A DNA stretch of 64,000 nucleotides, from NCBI GenBank assembly GCA_030068145.1, contig JAPJBO010000760.1:46824-110823 (forward strand), given 5' to 3'. Source of the stretch: Diplonema papillatum (lineage: Eukaryota; Euglenozoa; Diplonemea; Diplonemida; Diplonemidae). Shown in pieces: positions 34,389 through 45,409 of the stretch; within the stretch, counting starts at the first letter, position 1; each line of letters opens with the position of its first letter. Made by a program: the position numbers and the translations under genes. The notes beneath the pieces are model-generated. The model ran no database searches. It saw only the letters and a list, made by a program, of their open reading frames with translations, and was not told the origin of the DNA.

Positions 34389-34454
34389 AAAAGAAGCGCG
34401 CGACACCGCTTCGTTTTCTACCCCGCGAACACCACCGTCCTTTCCACAGGTTCA
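34389..34454 (+). repeat. Duplicated copy of the PLC exon 3 acceptor region
   Basis: About 66 bp from AAAGAAGCGCGCG through TTTCCACAGGTTC, closely matching the real acceptor region at 34646-34711. It includes a complete decoy 3' splice site (AG at 34448-34449). Splicing here would open a frame that reaches a stop after about 30 codons. Confidence 0.75.
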
Positions 34455-34706
34455 CCCAGGCCCCCCGGCAGAGGTGGCCAATGCGCAATCCGAGGCACTC
34501 AGGGCCCAGCATTGTCGTGACGATACGTCGCGTCGCGCTGTGTTGAGCCCCTTCCTGAGTGAGGGCGCAAAAAGCCGTGAGCGGTCCAAAGTTGGAAAAA
34601 TGTGCCGGTGACCAAGCTGATGCCCTGAATAAAATAGCAAAAATTAAAAGAAGCGCGCGGCACCGCTTCGTTATCTAACCGCGAGGACCACCGTCCATTT
34701 CCACAG

Positions 34707-35065
34707 GTTCCGGCTGCCGAAACCGAAGTCGCACTCTGAAGGCGAGCGGATAGACCCGTACGTGATCGTCTCCATGAACGGAGTAGAAGCGGACAAGAGC
34801 CCGGCATTCCGCACGCAGACCGTCCAAGACAACGGGTGGAACCCCGAATTCTTCCAGGTGTACTCCTCCGCCGAATCGTCGGCGGGAACCCTGTCGAAGA
34901 AGCACATCAAGCGGTCGCCCGCAAACACCGAGGGCGGCACCATCTTCAAGTTCAAAGTATCGTGCATCGAGCTTGCCGTGCTGACGTTGGCGGTCTTCGA
35001 CAAAGACGTGCGGATCGACGATTTCATCGGCGAGGCTGTCATCCCCGTCAAGTGTCTCAGACAAG
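34707..35065 (+). CDS. PLC exon 3 (most of the C2 domain)
   Basis: Supplies the third base of the split Ala codon, then FRLPKPK. DPYVIVSMNGV, the FRTQTVQDNGWNPEF strand, LAVLTLAVFDKD and DFIGEAVIPVKCLRQ follow: the expected strands and acidic loops of a PLC C2 domain, which binds membranes in a calcium-dependent way in many family members. The exon ends after the first base of a Gly codon at donor GTGTGC. Reading on without splicing gives a premature stop after seven codons, which supports the intron. Confidence 0.92.
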
Positions 35066-35097
35066 GTGTGCCGAAACCCATATATATTTGACTTTAA

Positions 35098-35198
35098 TGC
35101 GTAAGCGTTCAACACAAAAGACCCGCTTTGTAGTTGTATTGTTTTCTCCCCCTCTAGCCTACTTCGAAATGAGCACAAGGCAGTCCCTCGAGTATTTC
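35098..35198 (+). repeat. Right half of a short inverted-repeat element
   Basis: From CGTAAGCGTTC to CCCTCGAGTATTTC. It matches the right half of the fuller copies at 12331-12505 and 43033-43227; the left end is absent here. Confidence 0.75.
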
Positions 35199-35563
35199 GT
35201 GCATGAAGTCTTGTCGATCGTCCAATGTCTCCGCGTAACAAGAAACAGGGTGAACAGCGGTCATTCGAGGACGCATCTGTTAACGCTCGCGGCATTGTCC
35301 GCTATCGGAGAGGAGGTCTCGATGCAACGCGCATCTGAAACTGCACAGCGTGTGCCAGAACTGCAACCTCACTGCACACCGTGAGGTTGCTGATTGTGCG
35401 GAACTTAGCTTAGGTCCGAACGTGACTGCTGTAGCTACGGCAGCGGTGACGTTGTCTTTTCCAGTGCTCGATGCTGCTGTAGGGTGGGGGGTACTACGGT
35501 GGAACCGCGGCTGATACAAAACTAATTCGTTGAACGCAGTGCCTGATAGTTTTTTGAACAAAC

Positions 35564-36165
35564 TGTCTTATATGTCCGGCATAGTTTCAGGAGTTGTCTT
35601 ATATGTCCGAGAAAGTTTCGTGATTGTGGAAAGTTTAATTCAACCTGCTATATGTCCGACATAGTTTCAAAATTGTCATGTGTGTCCGACATAGTTTCAA
35701 AAGTTGTCTTATATGTCCGACATAGTTTCAGAAGTTGTCTTATATGTCCGACATAGTTTCAGAGTTGTCTAACCGTGTCCGACACAGTTTCCGAGCATGT
35801 CCAGCATAGTTTCAGAAGTTGCCTTATATGTCCGAGATAGTTTCACAAGTGTCTAACCGTGTCCGACACAGTTTCTGAGCATGTCCGACATAGTTTCAGT
35901 TGTCTTATATGTCCGAAATAGTTTTGAAAGTTGTCTTACATGTCCGACATAGTTTCAGAACTGTCGTGCATGTCCGACATAGATTCAAAGGTTGTTTTAT
36001 ATGTCCGACATAGTTTCAAAGGGTTTCTTACATGTCCGACATAGTTTCAAAGGTTGTCTTATATGTCCGACATAGTTTCAGAAGTTGTCTTACATGTCCG
36101 AGATACTTTCAAAAGTTGTTTTACATGTCCGACATTGTTTAAAGAGTTGTCTTATATGTCCTATA
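35564..36165 (+). repeat. Foldback element, left arm of ~31-bp tandem repeats
   Basis: Roughly 19 imperfect units of TGTCCGACATAGTTTCAAAA plus GTTGTCTTATA. The same unit occurs in reverse complement at 37849-38328. Regular unit length with scattered substitutions marks an old tandem array; there are no distinct spacers. Confidence 0.93.
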
Positions 36166-37848
36166 GCTTTGGTATACCTTCATGGGCTTACCCGCGTCAG
36201 GGTTGCCACAAGAGGCGCCGACGAGACTTCCGACGACGACGACAGAGACGAAGCCGAAGAAGTAGACCTCCTGTCCGAGGAATGCAATTCGTGTCTGCAG
36301 GGCAGAACGTCTCAGAAGTTGTCGTATATACTTTTAGGTTACTCACCATCTGTACTTCTGGCAGAACACAGTCATGACCCTCACCACCTTCTGAGACTTC
36401 TCCAGCTATCCTATCACTTTGCTTACGCACGCCCTGAACCACGTACCTTCTGAACCTGCTTTTGAACCACATTACCACAAAAGTTGAGTTCGACTGCTTT
36501 TGGAGCCAAATTATGTACCACAAAAGTTGAGTTCGAGTATCGAATCGAGAATGAGTTTTTACGTTTACACGTGGGCGACTGGACGGCAAAATAGCCATGC
36601 GCAAACAAACCCCCAAACACCCCCCACGGCCGACCTGGGTACCCTTGTCACTGGTCACAGGCAGGGGTGGCCTCTGTACCTGTTCTGCAGTGAAAAATGG
36701 ATCTACTCGTTACCGTGGACGAGCTTCCATTTGAGAACGAGGAAGACGCCGCCAGGATTATGGCCTACACCGCCCAGCACAAAGAGGAAGTGAATGGACT
36801 GGTTGTCGCAATGAAGCACAGGCCAGAACGCACGGGGACGAAGCTCTGGTGCGGCCAGTGGGACAGCACACAGAGGAAGTGAATGGACAGGTTGTGGTGG
36901 GTGAAACTTGTTCCCGTCAGCTGCGCGAAGCCATAGTAAGAGCGGGGGTGAAACTTTCACCGACCGCACCTAAGAACGGGTCCTTCTACAGCTGCTTAAC
37001 AGCAGCTAACTTTTGGTATTTCTTTCAGTTCCGAGAGAAAGCTAACCCCCATGCCCTCTTGCAGAAGAATCTATTCGCGCAGCCCCTGAGTGCGGATATT
37101 GTGCAAATATCTGAAGGCAGATGGGCGGAAGCGATAGTTCAGAATAGGGTTGGCACACCCCCGGATGCCACAACTCAGCTGCATGGCGTGCGCGTTCAAG
37201 GTTCAACTCGCCGTCTTCACATGCAAGATTGGTACAAGGGGGAACGTTCAGTGGGAAGCTGACGAACACAGTGCCACCAGGAAGCACGGTCACATCCATC
37301 CCTCTCCTTAATGACCAGGGGCAGTACTGGTTGGTGACGACGACCCACTCGCCTGCTGCAGGGCATCAAGCAGAATCATCGCTCTGTCGTACAGTTGGCC
37401 ATGTAGTCGTAGATGCGGAACCGAAACCACATTGACCCCCGCAGACAGAAATCACCCAGTGTCTAGTAAAGCTGAATCAGTTTTTCCCCGTCTCCTAATG
37501 CTCGGATGCCGATGCCGAAAAGCGATTTCCACCCCTCATCGTTTTTACTGTTTTTTGGTGACGTGTCCTCATTTTTCCACGGTCCGCGACCCCTCGTTTA
37601 GAGACGCGGCGTCACCCCCAGAGCCTGCGCGAAAAGGTCTGGTAATCACCCCCATTCTTCAACCTCATTGATGTCCTGAAGAACCTTCAACGATGCCCGT
37701 TCTTATCGAACAGCTCGAATCCTGGCGGTGTCGGGTACTGGTCACGAAACCCTCCAGTCAACTGCGTCGGGCGGAGCAAAGCGGCTGCAAATGAAATAGT
37801 GGCGGACGAGAAGGTGCTTGCTTCGCTGTTCTCCGAGAACTATGCCGT
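36166..37848 (+). other. Core between the foldback arms
   Basis: About 1.7 kb with no identifiable gene. It includes a GC-rich coding-like patch at 36178-36312 (an acidic frame with RGADETSDDDDRDEAEE), a 61-codon ORF at 36697-36882, a ~32-bp direct repeat (36776-36808 and 36863-36895, AGAGGAAGTGAATGGAC) and a doublet TACCACAAAAGTTGAGTTCG at 36470 and 36514. If the arms are the ends of a foldback transposon, this is its cargo; I see no transposase signature. Confidence 0.4.
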
Positions 37849-38328
37849 GGACGTGTAAGACAACTTCTGAAACTATTTCGGACATACAAGACAACTAATG
37901 AAACTATGTCGAACATGCTCAGAAACTATGTCGGACATGTAAGACAACTTCTGAAACTTTGTCAAACATGCAAGACAACTTTGAAATTATGTCGGACACC
38001 TACGACAACTTTTGAAACTGTGTTGGACATATAAGACAACTTTTGAAACTATGTCGGACATATAAGACAACTAATGAAACTATGTCGGACATGTAGTCGC
38101 AAAACTATGTCGGACATATAAGACAACTTTTGAAACTTTGTCGGGCATCCAAAACTATGTCGGACATATAAGACAACTTTGAAACTTTGTCGGACATATA
38201 AGACAACTTTGAAACTATGTCAGACATATAAGACAACTTTTGAAACTGTGTCGGACATATAAGACAACTTTGAAACTATGTCGGACATGTACGACAACTT
38301 TTGAAACTATGTCGGACATGTACGACAT
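37849..38328 (-). repeat. Foldback element, right arm of ~31-bp tandem repeats
   Basis: Roughly 15 units in the opposite orientation to the left arm (ACTATGTCGGACATATAAGA with variants). Transcribed as one intron, the arms could pair into a long double-stranded stem. Confidence 0.93.
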
Positions 38329-38601
38329 TTCACTCTAGTTTTTTACGTAAAGCTGGATTCAGGACGCAAGTGACAACCACGCCACGGTTTGCGGCGACGA
38401 GCTTCTCGTTTTCTCCAACATTTCATAGCATTATTTGTGGATTAGACGGTCGGTATTTTCAAAGTCACCGGTTGACCGTATGGAGGGGGGTTGAAAGGGT
38501 TGAGAAAAGTGAGAGGGTGCAGCGGTGACGTTGTCTTTTCCAGTGCTCGATGCACCGTCAATATCGTGCACGCACCCGTGTAATCGAACCCCGTCACACA
38601 G

Positions 38602-38699
38602 GTTACCGCGCGGTGCCGCTCAGGAACGAGGTTTTCGTTCAACTCGACGCGCTACTCTTCTGCCGGTTCAGGCTCGAGCATGCAGAGCTGTCCGCTTGA
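38602..38699 (+). CDS. PLC exon 4 (C-terminus)
   Basis: After acceptor CACACAG the first two bases complete a Gly codon. The exon then encodes YRAVPLRNEVFVQLDALLFC and a short basic tail to the TGA at 38697-38699. GYRAVPL and the final hydrophobic strand match the expected end of the C2 domain, and the phase agrees exactly with exon 3. It is too short to stand out as an ORF on its own. Confidence 0.85.
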
Positions 38700-41679
38700 A
38701 TTGGCAGGACCACTCCCCCCGAGAGTCTTCTGAACGCGCTTGTCACTCTTGGCCTGGTGCCCTGCACCTGGCGTACAACCCTGCCTAACGGGAGTCGGCG
38801 GCAAGATGCACCTACCACCCTCGTGGCCATTCAAACTCCAACCGCATCCGACAAGTATCAACTCTAGCCGGGTACCTGCGAGCACCGGTCCAGGCGGGCT
38901 CGGCAGCTGTCGGATTGTGCGTATGAGTTCAAGGCTGCCACTTCGTATTGCAGGCCCCGCACGCAAAGATGGAACCGGGAGCTGTGGGTAGCACCCGAGA
39001 GCGCCACCCGCAGCGCGAAACCCGGGATCCCGCGTGTGTCTTCAGGGCCAATCCTTTTCCCCGAAGTTGCGGGCCCACTTTGCCGGCTTCTTTTGCCTGC
39101 GTCGGTCTGTCGGTCAGGGGCTTTTTGCCTAGTCCTGTTTCTGCCAGCTCCGGTTGGAAAAGCGACGCACCGGCCCAGCCAGATTCGGCACGTTAGTGTA
39201 GGGGTGGCACCATTCCACGAGCACAGCCGCCCTCGGGGGCTGTCTGCTGCGGGACAAACCTGCCAAGTTTGTCCGGGCACGCGCAGTTTCGGTGAGATTG
39301 TCAGTTGGGGAATTGTTCCACCACTAATTAGGTGCGCTGCACATCTGAATGGCAGATATGCCTGCGCAGCTCCAACCGCCTGCAGGATGTATAACCCATT
39401 CCAAGCAAGACAACTCTCTCGAGGCACCAAAAGATTGGCACTCGCCATCTTTGACAAACACCCGCTTGACCAGTGCCACCCGTGTCAACCCTGATGGGTG
39501 CCGGCAGTTAAGGCGGGAGGCTAGGGAAGCCCCAAGTTGTATTTGAAGTGGCGAAATAATACGAAAAAGGACGAAGAAAGGCAAACCCCTTCGACTTCAA
39601 CTGAGGAAGACATGATGTGATTATCAAGCCAAAAGTAATGGCTATTTTCTCATTCTTTGCAGTCAACAACAACAGCAGTCACTTGTGCAGCCTCATCAAA
39701 TCCACGGGCTCCCTTCCGTTACCCGTTGAGCTAAACACTCTCTCCTACAGTAGGAGGTACAATCGCAGAGGCGTTTCGCCTTCTGATGGATAGTCGTGAT
39801 GTAACGGCCAGCACTTTTCGGGTGTCTCCTGAAACTGTTCTTGGTCTCGTGCTTTGCACCTCATCGACGTCGTGTACTATCGGAACTTCTACCTACGTCG
39901 TTCTCGGCATCGGTTTTGACTCCAGGTGACACCATTAGCGCAGAGGTCACTTGGGACCAAGTTGGGTAACCTGGATTTGCCGAATAAAGCCTCAGGCGTC
40001 CTCAAAGCGGCCGCACAAATACCGTGGCGGTAACTAGTTCTTTGGTTTTGGTCTGTTTTCGTCTTTTTTAGTACTAACAATCTTGCGGGTTGTCCTTCAA
40101 TGTATTGTGCATGCTAACAAGACGTAGGCAGCGTGTTTTGGTGGCTGATCAGAATTCCTCACCTGAATATACACAGGGTATATACAAATGGGAAAACGAT
40201 CACTCGACACAAACAAAACGAAGCGCCTGTCTTTTTCTTGAGATTCTGTAGATGAGCGCTTCACTGCAAAGAGGGAAGCGTGCAGTGCGAAGTGCAACGT
40301 TGTTGAAGCAGAGCGAGGGACACGCACCGCCCGGTGCGCACAAGCAACACCCGGATTTTTTTTAGTGCTTGCAATCTTGCGGGCCGTATCACCAACAGCG
40401 TGGAAAGTAGCAAGACGGGGGCGTGTTCGTTGATCAGTGAAACCGTAGCGGGGTAAAAAGAAAAGTCAAAGGGAAGTCGATCAACCGGCACCGACAACCA
40501 AATGCAACCCGGCTAAATTATCAGAATGCACATCGAGAAGCAAGATTTCTCAGTGCACCGGAATACAATGTCACGGCGCCACGTTCGGCACAAGGAAGGA
40601 CACCAACAGACACACTCTCTCTGTCACTGTTGAGCCAAACTGCGTTCATGTTCTTGGAAAGAAAGGAGGGGCCACAGGCGTAGCCCAACATTAAAACTTC
40701 TACAGTACCTGAAACAGCGACGGCTTTGCTGTGTTTTGTCTCTTGGGTCACCACCCGTCTGTCCGGTCGTGTCGTGTGTCAGTTCTGCTCTTCGGACTAA
40801 AAGGTACGCACACAGCTGAGCGAGCGCTCCGAATCAAGCGGATTGCCCAAATGGGGCGATGTCTTGCAAGGCGGATAAGACAGACTTTTCCGACGAGTCC
40901 AAACACGGCTTGCAATTACTGCTCGAGGGGGCCGCTGAGAAATACAAAGGATGGGACAGAGTGGAATACTCAGCATGCCGGTCCGAACGTACCGAGAACC
41001 CGAAAGGAGAAAGGTGCTGTAATTCCGCACACAAAACCCATTTTTGTTCTACATTCGGCTCCAAGCCAGAACCCAGTCTAGAGGAATGCGTGAGTTACTC
41101 TGGGCACATCGGATTTATCGGGCCACGACTAGCTTCGGCGAACGGCAACGTCCAAATTCACATCCAGATCCCGTGTCTCCAACCGGGTCTATACGAGTCC
41201 GAATGGACCGGCGGGCGTAACGCACTGAGGAGCCTTGTTGTTCCGAGGGTTTGAGCCTTGTGGCCGGTTCCTACGGTTATCTCCTGGTACCAGTGTTCGC
41301 GCTAAGGAAAAAAGCGGCTGGATTCAGCCGACAAAAAAACTTCTTGAAAAACTGACCGGAGAATCAGCCAGCTGACTTTTCGAAGGTCTGCCGATCAGAA
41401 GCTTTTTGCGACAACATCTTGATTCACGTCTTGCCCGGTTCGTGCTGATTCAAGCTGATTCCGCTCCATGCGCGGCAGAGCCAGCTCACTGTTGAAAATC
41501 GGCTGATTGTGTGTTCGGTAAAAAAAACAGGCTCGAAATTTAATCAGCTGGCAAGCCGGCTGATCGCGCGCACACTGCTCCGTACAAAACAGAGGAACCC
41601 AGTAACCATTTTAAGTCCTCCCCGCTTCCCCTTTGAGAAGCGGCACTTCGAGCTAAAACGAGGTGGGGCTACTAAAGGG
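38700..41679. other. Intergenic after PLC, no gene seen
   Basis: About 3 kb without a supported gene. The 41290-41570 stretch is unusually dense in GCTGATT/AATCAGC words in both orientations. A block near 40185-40240 repeats 9190-9260. Confidence 0.5.
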
Positions 41680-41828
41680 GGGGGGTCGAATAATAACACC
41701 TGTGTTATTATTCGATTTGTCGAATACTATAAAAAGTTCCTGGTAGCTGAACGGTAGCAGGATCAAATAGGTAGTGTTTTCAGATAACCAGACGTGTGTC
41801 AAATACCTGTTATTATTCGACCCCCCTT
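41680..41828. mobile_element. Short inverted-repeat (MITE-like) element
   Basis: Terminal inverted repeats GGGGGGTCGAATAATAACA at 41681 and its complement ending at 41827, about 147 bp apart. Just inside the left end is a near-perfect palindrome (TCGAATAATAACAC-CT-GTGTTATTATTCGA). No coding capacity. Confidence 0.6.
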
Positions 41829-41875
41829 CCCGTAACACGACGTTAAACGAGAACCTAAAATTCCCGAAACCTTTC

Positions 41876-42300
41876 GAAAAACGCAGAATGTACCCTTCAC
41901 GGTACCGGAGGAGAAACCCACCGGTTTCCGACAACGGTTTCCGACAACGGTTCATTCTCCGGACCAAGCAGACCAACGAAATAGCAGCAAAGGAGGGTTA
42001 CAAAGCCGTTGTGCCTCTAGGACACATCTCAAACTGTTTTTCCGTACATGGGGTTTTAGCGATCGAAATACCGATCACTTCGCGCGAGGCTGTCCTTTGT
42101 GATAAACATGCACCAGAGACGGTTGTCCTGCTAGCAGGTGGACAACGTGCCAAAAGAGGATAGAGGTAGGCTGGCTACGACGGCTCGGCCCGAAAGGTGT
42201 CTGGGGTCTTACAGTGCGCTGTGTCCTGTTTTGGACAGGAAATCCCTGCTGGCGCTGCGAGGGCCCAAGGAATGGACCGCAGGCAGAACGGGGAACTACC
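41876..42300 (+). pseudogene. Decayed YR-type retroelement RT/RNase H relic
   Basis: Short matches to the RT proteins of elements A-D in the right order: NVPFTV-EEK, FRQRFIL-T, EGYKAVVPLGHIS, then a VDNV-like patch. A possible RNase H remnant (VLDRKS, WTAGR) follows. A 14-bp tandem duplication (GTTTCCGACAACG twice) shifts the frame at FRQRF. Much of RT motifs A and B is missing. It is about 10 kb outside the PLC intron and not next to any CTA array. Confidence 0.55.
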
Positions 42301-42330
42301 AAATTCAGACAGATTCGACGACGGAAAGCG

Positions 42331-42546
42331 GCCCGAAAGATGGGTGAACTATGCCTGGATAGGACGAAGCCGGGGGAAACCCTGGTGGAGGTCCGTTGCG
42401 GTGTTGACGTGCAAATCGCTCGTCAAAGCTGGGTATAGGGGCGAAAGACCCATCGAACCATCTAGTAGCTGGTTCTCTCCGAAGTTTCCCTCAGGATAGC
42501 TAGAACCAAAACACAGGTAAAGCGAATTATTGGAGGCATTGGGGAA
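42331..42546 (+). rRNA. Fragment of large-subunit (28S-type) rRNA
   Basis: The universal LSU block is plain: CCGAAAGATG, GTGAACTATGCC, GGAAACCCTGGTGGAGGTCC, GACGTGCAAATCG, GGGTATAGGGGCGAAAGA, CGAACCATCTAGTAGCTGGT, CTCCGAAGTTTCCCTCAGGA, and further GGTAAAGCGAATTATTGGAG. One extra G after AAGATG and other changes at normally invariant sites suggest a dispersed, non-functional copy, although euglenozoan LSU rRNA is naturally fragmented. No flanking rRNA is seen on either side. Confidence 0.85.
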
Positions 42547-43032
42547 ATCACTTCCTCGCAAGCGAAGAGGAGGAGGCGGGCCCAGCGGTGGCTCACTTTT
42601 AGCGAGAGACAGCAGACACTGCCCAGACAAGCCAGAGCAGCTCATACAAGGCGACCCAAACAGTAGAATATGCCGGAGGCTATGAGCGAAGACAAGGAGT
42701 TGCAGATAGAACGCGGCACCCGGGTCAAGCTGCCGACAAGTCACTGAAAAAGTCTCAAGCGAACTATAACTCTAACAAGTCTTATCTTCTGACACTCTTC
42801 GTGTAGCCGCCAATCATAATGGAAGCACGAAAATGTACCCAACCACCCACTCACAGACACACACGCACACAGCCCAGTCCACTAGCCAACGCCGGCACAC
42901 ACCCGTTCCTTCGGCCTGCCCCACGCGATTCTCCGCGGGCTGGGATTTATGCCAGGAGGTCTCTATTTGCTGCAAAGGGGTGGAGCGGATCCCCCCCCCC
43001 CCCCCTTTTTTTTTGTATAAGCACTTGCTTTG

Positions 43033-43227
43033 TGGGAAATACTTGAGGAGACTGCCAGTTGCGAAATCTCAAAGGAGGTAAATGTGCTGCGGCCCACACG
43101 AAACACAGGCAAATCTGGGTTTAGCGGCGGGCGTAAGCGTTCGACCAAAAATACCCACTTTGTATTGTTTTCTCCCCCTCCAGCCCCGGCCAAAGAAGCA
43201 CTCCGCAGGCCCTCGAGTATTTCCCCT
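43033..43227 (+). repeat. Short inverted-repeat element, fuller copy
   Basis: Starts GGGAAATACTTGAGGAGACTG and ends GCCCTCGAGTATTTCCC, an imperfect inverted repeat of ~20 bp around ~155 bp. Similarity to the other copies continues ~20 bp to the left (GTATAAGCACTTGCTTTG), so the inverted repeats may be subterminal. Confidence 0.75.
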
Positions 43228-45010
43228 TCCAAAAACGCAACCACCAAAGGAACTGCACGAAGCCTTCAAAACCTCCTCGTAATCTCCCGCATTGCTATCA
43301 TGAAAATGTAGTGCGTAGGGCTGCTTGTTGCACCCAATGGCTGATACGATACAAGGGCACCGGATTTTAAACACGAAGCGGTAGGTGCTGCTGCGATCCG
43401 GCTCCGAAAAAAGTCGGAACGGCGCTATCCCAATACGCCGCGTTGCGCACTCGCAGCGTACGTGTAGTGCGCTGCACTTAAAACGCATGGGTTTCAAGCG
43501 AACTCTCACTCTAAAACCTTCATAAGGAAACGTTGCCAGCGTCGTGGGCATCCACTCACTGCGTACGAGCGGTGAATCTGAGATCCGTACTTGGCGCCAG
43601 AGCGCTCGCCCTTCGTCTCTTTCTCGCTTTGTCACGAACAACACGCCATCTTCTCTGTCGATTGCGGAAAAACAGTAGTTGCAAGTGTCGAACTGCCGAA
43701 GCAGCCGGAGACAGCAGGCGTGGGGCAGGCCACTTTTCTGGAACAACATACCACGCTGGACATGTCAGTACAAAAAAGCGAACTTTCACTCTAAAAAAAG
43801 AATCTTGGCAGCGTTGGAACCTGCCATGTAAAGATACAAAACAGGTCCTTCGCACACACAAGACCGAAATTGCTACACGGCAAGAGCCAACAAGCAGACG
43901 TACTAAGAAAGACCGAAGAATGGTCTGCGATCTTTCTCTACCAACGACTCACGTAAAAGGGGTACACGTGCTCAACGACGCCTTTTCTTTTTTTTTTTAA
44001 TAGTACATCTGTACTGACGGGAACATTTCCGGAACAACGGTTGCACATGAAAGAGAAAACGAAGCCAACGAAAAAAGTGCTAACACAGGAAAACCCCCCC
44101 AGAGAGGTTTATACCCTGTACACGCGAAGAACAAAAATGCCTTATCATTTCCATCACCTTTGGTCAGTTGATGCTGATCGTCCGTTGCTTCGTTTATCAG
44201 TGCAAGCCCCAACTCCGGAAATGTTCTTGCTCGCCTTTTCTTTGTACCCTCGTGAGTGGACCCACCCCCGGCAATCCTGACTGCCCAAATCACGGTCGCG
44301 AAAGGGTTTGTGCCCTAAAGTGATGAGATGGCTGACCAGGCCCCCACGTCGCCTTATGCACAACACGGCTACAACACGAGGAAAACAGAAGGAAAATAGT
44401 TTGAAGCGCGCACAGCAAGCACACCCGCATCGTATCGTGCAGTGGAAACACCCGGAAACCCGGAGTTTCCAGTGGATTTTCACTCGAAAGGAAATAACGC
44501 TGGAAACAGTGCAATCCACGGCGCGCGGGCGGCGGCTCATTCGGGATCCCGTAATAAGGGCGCCCATCAGCTCTTTTTTTCTGCGGGGCGGGGGGGAAAA
44601 AAAAAAAAGAAGCTGCTGCCTCCCGTAGCTTGCTGCGTCGGATTGCACTGGCCCGATGGGCTTTTTCTCCGTCAGTAGGGCAACACGAATGCTGCCTCAC
44701 GACGGTGTGGCCCACGTTCCCCGTTGGTGAACCCTTACTTGTCTAGGTTGGGAAGAGCCGACCTTGAAGGATCCAAAAAGCAATCGCACGGGAAAATAAA
44801 GGATGCGAGTATGTTTCACACGCTGGGTGGAGGAAACATGAGCCGGCTGCTAGTGATGGCAGGCCGATCTCGAGCGAGCGTTCTTTCGAGTGAACACGTC
44901 ATTGTCGCTACGAAAAAGAGAACGTGCAGAACGGGAACGACGATGAAGGGTGCCCAAAACGTAGATTAGAGATGCTCCCGAAGGCGGAGCGTGGTTCAAT
45001 AGCGAGAGGA
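43228..45010. other. Intergenic, inverted copy of the PLC intron 2 repeat
   Basis: No gene. Bases 43690-43725 and 44200-44400 correspond in reverse complement to 16200-16400 of PLC intron 2, with ~480 bp of extra sequence between the two parts here. Confidence 0.55.
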
Positions 45011-45266
45011 GCACCCAACGAAACACGACGGAGCGTCACCGGAGCCTTGCTACCCCACCCCTGTTGCTGCCAGACTCTGGCCCAACACTTCAGAGGATCC
45101 CCGCCGCGCCTCATGCCGATCGGAGAAATAAAAGCACCGACTTCTCAAAGCAAGAAACAGTCTGAAACAGCGAAGGCCGGGTTTGTCGGTTCTGTCGGCG
45201 CCGTCATGCACCGAGCCCTCCGACTTTGCATGCGCGGTGACGTCCAGCCTCAGAAGCTGGCGTTAA
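45011..45266 (+). repeat. 256-bp direct repeat, copy 1
   Basis: From GCACCCAACGAAACACGACG to GAAGCTGGCGTTAA, differing from copy 2 (46156-46411) at only a handful of sites. The two copies bound a 1.4-kb unit. Confidence 0.92.
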
Positions 45267-45340
45267 AGAGAGTTGAAGTATGGCTAAAGATAAAGTGGTG
45301 TCACCTGAGGGGGTAATCTCAGGGCCGCCCACGTGATAAG

Positions 45341-45392
45341 CCGTTAAGCATTGAGTTCTTTTAAGTACATGAACCACATGGATTAGCATGCA
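45341..45392 (-). repeat. ~48-bp dispersed repeat, copy 2 of 4
   Basis: Complement of TGCTAATCCATGTGGTTCAT and flanks. Other copies: 9051-9096 (+), 45739-45786 (-) and 63241-63284 (+). Confidence 0.85.
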
Positions 45393-45409
45393 CTGCCTTG
45401 AAAGTCAGG

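Larger units (their letters stand above)
35066..38601 (+). other. PLC intron 3 (3.5 kb) with foldback element
   Basis: Donor GTGTGC after phase 1 and acceptor CGTCACACAG. Splicing restores LRQ-G-YRAVPL, the conserved end of PLC C2 domains. The intron holds a dispersed-repeat fragment at 35098-35198 and an inverted pair of tandem-repeat arrays at 35564-36165 and 37849-38328. Confidence 0.85.

Noticed and set aside
34762..35091. Stand-alone 109-aa C2 protein ending PIYI
   Set aside because: The last seven codons are intron read-through. Splicing at 35066 to 38602 gives the proper C2 end and an exact phase match to PLC.
35564..36165. CRISPR-like look of regularly spaced ~31-bp repeats
   Set aside because: Units are contiguous with no unique spacers, occur as two opposed arms, and lie in a eukaryotic intron without cas genes.
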